DNA from: Xaviernesmea oryzae
GTDB lineage: Bacteria > Pseudomonadota > Alphaproteobacteria > Rhizobiales > Rhizobiaceae
DNA: 64,000 nt
Assembly: GCF_900109605.1 (NCBI RefSeq)
Contig: NZ_FOAM01000010.1
Coordinates: 1-64,000 of the forward strand
Direction of reading: 5' to 3'
The notes below the pieces were generated by a model that was not told the origin of the DNA, searched no databases, and saw only the letters and a program-made list of their open reading frames with translations. The position numbers were made by a program, and so were the translations under genes. Positions 57,967-64,000 of the stretch are shown here, in pieces; positions within the stretch are counted from its first letter, which is position 1; each line of letters begins with the position of its first letter.

Positions 57967-58788
57967 TCAACGTGCGCCAAGGGTGGCGTTGGCAGGCGCT
58001 TGAGCGAGCACCGTCAGGATCTCCGCCGCTGTCAGGGCGGCAATGACGGCGGGGCGCTTGTCGCGCACGGCGCTGCCTCCGATCGGCAGGGTCAGGCGAT
58101 CACTCTGCGAGGGCGATAAGCCCTCTTCACGGGCATAGCGGCGAAAGCTCGCTCTCTTTGTGGCCGAGCCGATCATCCCGACATAGGCGAAATCTCCGCG
58201 AGCAAGCGCACGTGCGGCGATGAGGAAGTCGAGGGCATGATCGTGGGTGAGGATGAGGATAACGCTGCCTGCGTCGGCGGCATCGATCTCGGCTTCCGGC
58301 AACGGCGTCAGCCGCCTGTCGATGCCAGAAGGCAGGCTGTCCAGTTCCTCGGCGCGGCTTTCGATGACGCAGAGGCGCAAGGGCAGCGGTGCCAGCGCCT
58401 GAGCCAGCGCCTTGCCGACATGACCGGCGCCGAAGAGCAGGATTCGAGGCCACGCCTCGGCTTCAGCCACCTTGCCGGCCAGAAAGGCTGCACGCGCGGT
58501 CTCGTCGAGGCGGGATAGCCGAAGGCTTACGCGCCCGCCACAGCATTGGCCGATGGCAGGTCCCAACGGCACGTCGCGCAGGAGCGGTCCGTCGCCAGAC
58601 GTCAGAAGTCGTCTTGCCTCATCGATGGCAAGATATTCGAGCTGGCCGCCGCCGATGGTTCCAAACAAGGCGCGAGGCCCGACCAGCATGAAGGCATCGG
58701 TCTCGCGCGGGGCGGAACCCTTGACGTTAACGATCTCGACCAGGACCAGTGCCGGCTCGGCATCGAGAAAGGCAGCGAGCCCGTCCAT
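57967..58788 (-). CDS. xdhC: Xanthine dehydrogenase accessory protein XdhC
   Basis: This 273-residue XdhC/CoxI-family protein binds molybdenum cofactor, promotes its sulfuration and inserts it into XdhB. It has the N-terminal segment EPALVLVEIVNVKGSAPRETDAFMLVG and a C-terminal Rossmann part (PRILLFGAGHVGKALAQAL, SVILILTHDHALDFLI, YVGMIGSATKRASF). It follows xdhB by 3 bases and is the last gene of the xdhABC operon. Confidence 0.93.
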   Translation of the reverse strand: MDGLAAFLDAEPALVLVEIVNVKGSAPRETDAFMLVGPRALFGTIGGGQLEYLAIDEARRLLTSGDGPLLRDVPLGPAIGQCCGGRVSLRLSRLDETARAAFLAGKVAEAEAWPRILLFGAGHVGKALAQALAPLPLRLCVIESRAEELDSLPSGIDRRLTPLPEAEIDAADAGSVILILTHDHALDFLIAARALARGDFAYVGMIGSATKRASFRRYAREEGLSPSQSDRLTLPIGGSAVRDKRPAVIAALTAAEILTVLAQAPANATLGAR

Positions 58789-58791
58789 TCC

Positions 58792-61134
58792 TCAGCCTCG
58801 CTTCAGCCGCTCCACGGCCATCAGCACGCGTTCCGGCGTCGCCGGCGCGTCGAGCCGCGGACATTCGCGATAGTCGGCGACGGACGCGACCGCCATGGAC
58901 AGCGCTTCGAGCACGGAAATTGGCAGCATGAAGGGCGGCTCACCCACGGCTTTGGAGCGGCCGATGGTCGGCTGGCGGTTTTCCGACCAGTCGGCCAGCT
59001 TGACGTTGAAGATCTTCGGCCGGTCGGAGGCGAGCGGGATCTTATAAGTGGAGGGCGCATGCGTGCGCAGCCGGCCCTTGTCGTCCCACCAGAGCTCTTC
59101 GGTCGTCAGCCAGCCCATGCCTTGAACAAAGGCGCCTTCGACCTGGCCGATATCGATTGCCGGATTGAGCGAGCGGCCGACATCGTGCAGCACATCGACG
59201 CGCTCGACCAGATATTCGCCCGTCAGCGTGTCGATGGATACTTCCGAGCAGGAGGCGCCGTAAGCGAAATAATAGAAGGGCATGCCGCGCCCGGTTTCGC
59301 GGTTCCAGTGGATCTTCGGCGTCTTGTAGAAGCCGGCGGCCGAAAGATGGACGCGGGCGAAATAGGCCTGCTTGACGAGGTCGGGGAAGGACACGCGCTC
59401 CTCGCCGATCTCCACATGGTTCGCCACGAAACGGATGGCATCGGGCGTCGTCTGCCAGCGCTCTGCGGCAAAGGCGATCAGCCGCTCCTTGATCTGGCGT
59501 GCCGCGTCGAAGGCCGCCATGCCGTTCAGATCCGAACCGGAAGAGGCGGCGGTGGCCGAGGTGTTCGGCACCTTGCCGGTGGTCGTGGCGGTGATCTTCA
59601 CCCGCTCGAGATCGACCTGGAAGCAATCGGCAATCACCTGGGCGACCTTGGTATAGAGGCCCTGGCCCATTTCCGTGCCGCCATGATTCAGGTGGATCGA
59701 GCCATCCTGATAGACATGGACGAGGGCACCGGCCTGGTTGAAGGCCGTCATCGTGAAGGAGATGCCGAATTTCACCGGCGTGAGCGCGATGCCCTTCTTG
59801 ATGACCCGGCTTTTCGCGTTGAAATCGAGGATGGCGGCGCGGCGAGCCTGGTAATCGGCATCGCGCTCCAGCTCGTCCACCAGACGGGCGATGATGTTGT
59901 CCTCGACCTCCTGGTGATAGGGGGTGAGATCGCGGCCAGAGCCCGGCTCGCCATAGAAGTTGCGTTTGCGCACCTGAAGCGGATCGAGGCCGAGCGCATA
60001 GGCGACCTCCTCGATCATCCGCTCGCCGCCGACCATGCCCTGCGGCCCGCCAAAGCCGCGATAGGCGGTGTTGGAGACGGTGTTGGTCTTCAGCGGCTGT
60101 GAGGTCAGAAGCACATGCGGGTAAAAATAGGCATTGTCGGCATGAAACAGTGCGCGGTCGGTCACCGGGCCTGACAGGTCGGAGGAGAAGCCGCAGCGCG
60201 CGGCGTAATTCGCCTTGACCGCGAGGATATGGCCTTCATCATCGAAGCCCACCTGATAATCGACCAGGAAATCATGCCGCTTGCCGGTCGCACACATATC
60301 CTCGTCCCGGTCAGGGCGGAATTTCACTGGGCGGTTCAGTTTCTTGGCGGCCACGGCGGCGAGTACGGCGAACTGGTTGCCCTGCGTTTCCTTGCCACCG
60401 AAGCCGCCGCCCATGCGCCGGACCTGGACGGTGACCGCATGAGAGGGCACGTCGAGCACGTGGGACACCATGTGCTGTACCTCGCTCGGATGCTGGGTCG
60501 AGGACCAGACGGTCACATCGTCATCCTCGCCGGGAATGGCGAAGGCGATATGGCCTTCGAGATAGAAATGCTCCTGCCCGCCGATGCGCATGCGGCCACG
60601 GAGCTGCCGCGGTGCGTGATCAAGCGCCGTCTCAGCCTCGCCGCGTTTCAGCGTCAGCGGCTTGGTGACCAGCGTTCCGCCCTTCTCGATGGCGTCCGCA
60701 GGGTCGATGATATGCGGCAGGTCGCGATAGTCGATCTTCGCAAGCCGTGCGGCGCGGCGCGCTTGGTCGCGGGTCTCGGCAATGACGACGAAGGCCGGCT
60801 GGCCGTGAAACTGCACGAGCCCATCCGCCAGCACCGGCTCGTCATCGAGATGGCTGGGGCTGATATCGTTGGAATGGGGCATGTCGCGCGCGGTCAGGAC
60901 GCAGACAACGCCCGGCGCCTTTTCGACGTCGGAGAAATCCATCGACAGGATTTCCGCATGCGCCCGGTCGGTCATGCCGAGCGCGGCATGCAGCGTGCCA
61001 GCCGGCTCCGGCATGTCGTCGATATAATCCGCCGAGCCGGCTACATGCTTATGCGCGGAATCATGCCGGCGCGCCGCATGCATTGGGCCAGAGAGAGGGG
61101 TGACGGTCTTGTCTTCGAAAGCGGTGGCATCCAT
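58792..61134 (-). CDS. xdhB: Xanthine dehydrogenase molybdopterin-binding subunit
   Basis: This 780-residue large subunit holds the molybdenum centre that oxidises hypoxanthine and xanthine to urate. It has DIPEPAGTLH-type N-terminal features (DYIDDMPEPAGTLHAALG), GQEHFYLEGH, VRRMGGGFGGKE, the NTAYRGFGGPQGM molybdopterin motif, NHGGTEMGQGL and the C-terminal AVGEPPFML with the active-site Glu. It is 125 bases after xdhA. The length is usual for bacterial XdhB. Confidence 0.95.
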   Translation of the reverse strand: MDATAFEDKTVTPLSGPMHAARRHDSAHKHVAGSADYIDDMPEPAGTLHAALGMTDRAHAEILSMDFSDVEKAPGVVCVLTARDMPHSNDISPSHLDDEPVLADGLVQFHGQPAFVVIAETRDQARRAARLAKIDYRDLPHIIDPADAIEKGGTLVTKPLTLKRGEAETALDHAPRQLRGRMRIGGQEHFYLEGHIAFAIPGEDDDVTVWSSTQHPSEVQHMVSHVLDVPSHAVTVQVRRMGGGFGGKETQGNQFAVLAAVAAKKLNRPVKFRPDRDEDMCATGKRHDFLVDYQVGFDDEGHILAVKANYAARCGFSSDLSGPVTDRALFHADNAYFYPHVLLTSQPLKTNTVSNTAYRGFGGPQGMVGGERMIEEVAYALGLDPLQVRKRNFYGEPGSGRDLTPYHQEVEDNIIARLVDELERDADYQARRAAILDFNAKSRVIKKGIALTPVKFGISFTMTAFNQAGALVHVYQDGSIHLNHGGTEMGQGLYTKVAQVIADCFQVDLERVKITATTTGKVPNTSATAASSGSDLNGMAAFDAARQIKERLIAFAAERWQTTPDAIRFVANHVEIGEERVSFPDLVKQAYFARVHLSAAGFYKTPKIHWNRETGRGMPFYYFAYGASCSEVSIDTLTGEYLVERVDVLHDVGRSLNPAIDIGQVEGAFVQGMGWLTTEELWWDDKGRLRTHAPSTYKIPLASDRPKIFNVKLADWSENRQPTIGRSKAVGEPPFMLPISVLEALSMAVASVADYRECPRLDAPATPERVLMAVERLKRG

Positions 61135-61259
61135 GGAAGATGTCCTCCTCTTGAGGCTGCCTCATAAGGCGGCGATATCAAAGGCGAGGGCACGGCGAGC
61201 ACGCCGCCGTTTCACTCGATTGCATGGACCCGCACATGGCGCGAGCCGACCCCAGCGCT

Positions 61260-62732
61260 TCAGGCAGCGCCTTCGAAGCGGGTCAGTTCGCAGCCTTCGC
61301 CGCGCGTTTCCAAATAGAAGCGGGTCAAGAGATTGGCGGCCGCTAGGTTGCGATAGGCGGCGCTGGCGCGCCAATCTGTCAGCGGCTGAAAGTCTTTCGC
61401 CAGCGCTGCCTGGCCGAGCGCGACCGTCTCCTCGGTCCAAAGGCGGCCAATCATTGCCGCTTCCGTCTGCGACGCCCGCTTCGGGGTTCCCGCCATGCCG
61501 CCAAAGGCGATGGACAGCGTCTTGACCTTGCCATCGGCATCGAGCCTCAGATGGAAGGCGCCGCAGAGCGCGGAAATATCCTCATCCCGGCGCTTGGAGA
61601 TCTTGTAGACGGAGAAATGCGCGTCAGGGGCGAGCGCCGGGATGAACAGGCTCTCGACGAACTCGCCGGGCTGGCGGTCCTGGCGCCCGTATTGAATGAA
61701 GAAATTCTGCAGCGGCAGGCTGCGGCTGCCTTTCTTCGAGCGCAGGGTCAGTGTCGCGCCGAGCGCGATCAGGGCCGGCGGCGTGTCGCCGATCGGCGAG
61801 CCATTGGCGACATTGCCACCAATCGTGCCCATATTGCGCACCTGGTCGCCGCCGATCCGGTCGATCAGCCGGCCGAAAGCAGGGTAGAGGCGGGAAAGCA
61901 GCGGATAAGCGGCGGAATAGCTGACGCCGGCGCCGAGCGTGACGCCTTCGGGTGTTTCCTCGATGGTCTGAAGTGCGTCCAAGCCATTGATGAAAACCAC
62001 GGGCGCGATCTCGCGCATCTGCTTGGTCACCCAGAGGCCGACGTCGGTGGAGCCGGCAACGATGGTGGCCTGCGGATGGCTGTCCAGCACCTCGGCCAGC
62101 GCCTCGACCGTGCCAGGCACGACCAGCCTACGGCCTTCGCCAACGGCGATGGTCGCGCCGGTCTTCATTGCCTTCAGCTCGGTCTTCACCCGCGCGCGCA
62201 TGGCGAGGATGGGATCGAAGACCGCATCGGGCCGCGCCTCTGCCACCGCCTCGGCCGCGCGCACGATCGGTTCATAGCCGGTGCATCGACAGAGATTGCC
62301 CTGAAGCGCCTTTTCGATATCGGCGCGGCCGGGCCGGTCCTTGGAAAGCCAGAGCCCGTAGAGGGACATGACGAAGCCCGGCGTGCAGAAGCCGCATTGC
62401 GAGCCGTGATAATCGACCATGGCCTGCTGCACCGGATGCAAGGCCCCGTCTTTCGCCGCCAGATGCTCGACGGTCACCACGTGAGTCGCATGGAGCGAGC
62501 CCACGAAGCGGATGCAGGCATTGACGCCTTCATAGACCAACTCGTCGCCTGCAAGCCGCCCGACCAGCACCGTGCAGGCTCCGCAATCGCCTTCCGCGCA
62601 GCCTTCCTTGGTGCCGGTCAGCCGGCGGGCGAGGCGCAGATGGTCAAGCAGAGTTGTCGTCGCGCCGACATCGTCGAGCGCCACACTGCGATCGTTGAGG
62701 ATGAAGCGGATCGTGCCGGTGTCCGATGTCAT
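61260..62732 (-). CDS. xdhA: Xanthine dehydrogenase small subunit ([2Fe-2S]/FAD)
   Basis: This 490-residue subunit carries electrons from the molybdenum centre to NAD. The N-terminal ferredoxin cluster motif is KEGCAEGDCGACTVL, with the second cluster in GSQCGFCTPGFVMSL and GNLCRCTGYEPIV. The C-terminal FAD-binding domain has VAGSTDVGLWVT and NMGTIGGNVANGSPIGDTPP. It is the first gene of xdhABC, divergent from the flavin monooxygenase with a 220-base gap that shows no clear promoter. Confidence 0.95.
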   Translation of the reverse strand: MTSDTGTIRFILNDRSVALDDVGATTTLLDHLRLARRLTGTKEGCAEGDCGACTVLVGRLAGDELVYEGVNACIRFVGSLHATHVVTVEHLAAKDGALHPVQQAMVDYHGSQCGFCTPGFVMSLYGLWLSKDRPGRADIEKALQGNLCRCTGYEPIVRAAEAVAEARPDAVFDPILAMRARVKTELKAMKTGATIAVGEGRRLVVPGTVEALAEVLDSHPQATIVAGSTDVGLWVTKQMREIAPVVFINGLDALQTIEETPEGVTLGAGVSYSAAYPLLSRLYPAFGRLIDRIGGDQVRNMGTIGGNVANGSPIGDTPPALIALGATLTLRSKKGSRSLPLQNFFIQYGRQDRQPGEFVESLFIPALAPDAHFSVYKISKRRDEDISALCGAFHLRLDADGKVKTLSIAFGGMAGTPKRASQTEAAMIGRLWTEETVALGQAALAKDFQPLTDWRASAAYRNLAAANLLTRFYLETRGEGCELTRFEGAA

Positions 62733-62952
62733 GCTGCCCCGTCTGGATTCTTGTTGTCGTCAAACTATGCCCAAAGCGCTGTGAGTGACAATTGCATTTT
62801 TCGCGCCATGCTGGCTCTGTGACGGTTGCCGAGAGCCACAACGCTGGTGCGGAGAACGGTGCGTTCTTGGCTGAGGGACTGGCGCGGATCGCTGGGCGGG
62901 ACTATCTGTCAGCTATTGATCAAAGTCGATCGAATTGTCCGGGAGCGGTGCG

Positions 62953-63999
62953 ATGGAATTGGGGCTCTACACCTTCGCGGATGTCGATCCGCAGGCGCCG
63001 CGAGGGCGGGGGCCAGAGGGCGAGGAGCGCCTTCGTCACCTGATCGAGGAGATCGAACTGGCCGATCAGGTCGGGCTCGATGTCTTCGGTCTTGGCGAGC
63101 ATCACCGGCCGGATTACGCCGTCTCGGCGCCTGCCGTGGTTCTGGCGGCTGCGGCCGCGCGCACCAAGCGCATCCGCCTGACCAGCGCCGTCAGCGTGTT
63201 GTCGTCGGATGATCCGGTTCGCGTCTTCCAGCAGTTCTCGACGCTTGATCTGATATCGGGCGGGCGCGCGGAAATCATGGCCGGGCGCGGCTCGTTCATC
63301 GAGTCCTTCCCGCTCTTCGGCTATCGGCTGGAGGATTATGACGAGCTTTTCGAGGAAAAGCTGCGTCTGCTGATCGCGCTCAGCGAAAATGAGGTGGTCG
63401 ATTGGGAGGGCGGCATGCGGCCCGCGATTCACCAGCGCGGGGTCTATCCGCGTCCGCTTCAGGAGAATCTGCCGATCTGGGTCGCCGTTGGCGGAACGCC
63501 GCAATCGGTGGTGCGCGCTGCCGCGCTCGGCCTGCCTTTCGCGCTGGCTATCATCGGCGGCGAACCCGCGCGCTATGCACCGCTCTTCGATCTCTACCGC
63601 GAGGCCGCACGCCGCTCCGGCCGCGATCCGGCCCGGTTGAAGACCAGCATCAACGTGCATGGCTTCATTGCCGACACCACGGATCAGGCTGCCGACCAGT
63701 TTTATGGCCCTCAGGCCGCCGTGATGAACCGCATCGGACGGGAGCGGGGCTGGGGTCCGACCAACCGAGCCCAGTTCGACCAGTCGCGCGGGCCCAATGG
63801 GAATCTGTTCCTCGGCGATCCCGATCTGGTGGCCGAGAAGATCATTCGCCATGCCCGCATCTTCCGCAATGACCGGTTCCTCCTGCAGATGGCGATCGGC
63901 CTGATGCCGCATGACCAGATCATGCGCGGCATCGAGCTCTACGGCACCAAGGTGGCGCCCATGGTGCGGCAGGCCCTTGCCAGCGATGCGGCGGCATGA
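62953..63999 (+). CDS. Luciferase-like (LLM-class) flavin-dependent oxidoreductase
   Basis: This 348-residue monooxygenase-like protein uses FMN and has the LLM TIM-barrel pattern: [93 protein letters not shown]. Later [14 protein letters not shown] and [12 protein letters not shown] are also typical. I start at 62953 (MELGLY) because GAGCGG lies upstream and the longer frame adds only MSGSGA. It is divergent from xdhA; whether it acts in purine use is unknown. The stop is at the last base before the window end, so the gene is complete. Confidence 0.9.
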   Translation: MELGLYTFADVDPQAPRGRGPEGEERLRHLIEEIELADQVGLDVFGLGEHHRPDYAVSAPAVVLAAAAARTKRIRLTSAVSVLSSDDPVRVFQQFSTLDLISGGRAEIMAGRGSFIESFPLFGYRLEDYDELFEEKLRLLIALSENEVVDWEGGMRPAIHQRGVYPRPLQENLPIWVAVGGTPQSVVRAAALGLPFALAIIGGEPARYAPLFDLYREAARRSGRDPARLKTSINVHGFIADTTDQAADQFYGPQAAVMNRIGRERGWGPTNRAQFDQSRGPNGNLFLGDPDLVAEKIIRHARIFRNDRFLLQMAIGLMPHDQIMRGIELYGTKVAPMVRQALASDAAA

Positions 64000-64000
64000 A

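Overview
The window comes from a GC-rich alphaproteobacterium of the Rhizobiaceae (Rhizobium/Agrobacterium group). The best evidence is the gguR-chvE-gguA-gguB-gguC sugar locus, an Fe-S photolyase whose cysteine spacing matches Agrobacterium PhrB, rhizobial xylose and inositol genes, and a rhizobial type of intergenic palindrome. The species cannot be settled from the sequence.

Layout. (1) 1-17.5 kb is an accessory island. It starts in an IS5-family element, ends beside a decayed IS5-type transposase, and abuts the 3' side of tRNA-Arg(CCG). It holds one minus-strand operon read from 16.6 kb down to 0.4 kb: a DUF4261 protein, an Imm11/DUF1629-like protein, a 3595-residue secreted protein with an N-terminal AHH (HNH/Endo VII) nuclease motif and type I secretion features at its C-terminus, then a dedicated ABC exporter and an HlyD-type adaptor. 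I read this as a polymorphic toxin-immunity system delivered by type I secretion, with its modules in mirrored order; it is the most novel element here. (2) 17.9-20.2 kb: a short-chain dehydrogenase and the photolyase. (3) 20.3-25.2 kb: xylFHG and divergent xylR, with a visible promoter and operator. (4) 25.3-28.6 kb: inositol dehydrogenase with an IolR-type operator, a DUF3329 membrane protein, a J-domain protein and GguR. (5) 29-36.1 kb: chvE-gguAB, gguC and L-arabinonate dehydratase, linking sugar uptake to non-phosphorylative pentose catabolism.

(6) 36.3-48.9 kb is mixed: a fused Phd-PIN toxin-antitoxin protein, a MerR/carboxymuconolactone-decarboxylase-family pair, a transglutaminase/alpha-E/ATP-grasp operon, an EamA transporter, a pentapeptide-repeat protein, an RhlE-type helicase, MnmD with a divergent FAD oxidoreductase (a likely split MnmC), a PRC-barrel protein and a DUF1045 protein. 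(7) 49.1-62.7 kb carries purine catabolism: puuE-uraD-alc-allA-uraH on the plus strand, guaD and puuD on the minus strand, and xdhABC further on. Together they could take guanine through xanthine, urate, hydroxyisourate, OHCU, allantoin and allantoate to glyoxylate and urea. A YefM-YoeB module sits inside this block. The window ends with a complete luciferase-like flavin monooxygenase.

Gene order and frames come from reading the sequence; family names come from motif recognition without database searches. Most plus-strand frames opposite the giant repeat gene are shadows.
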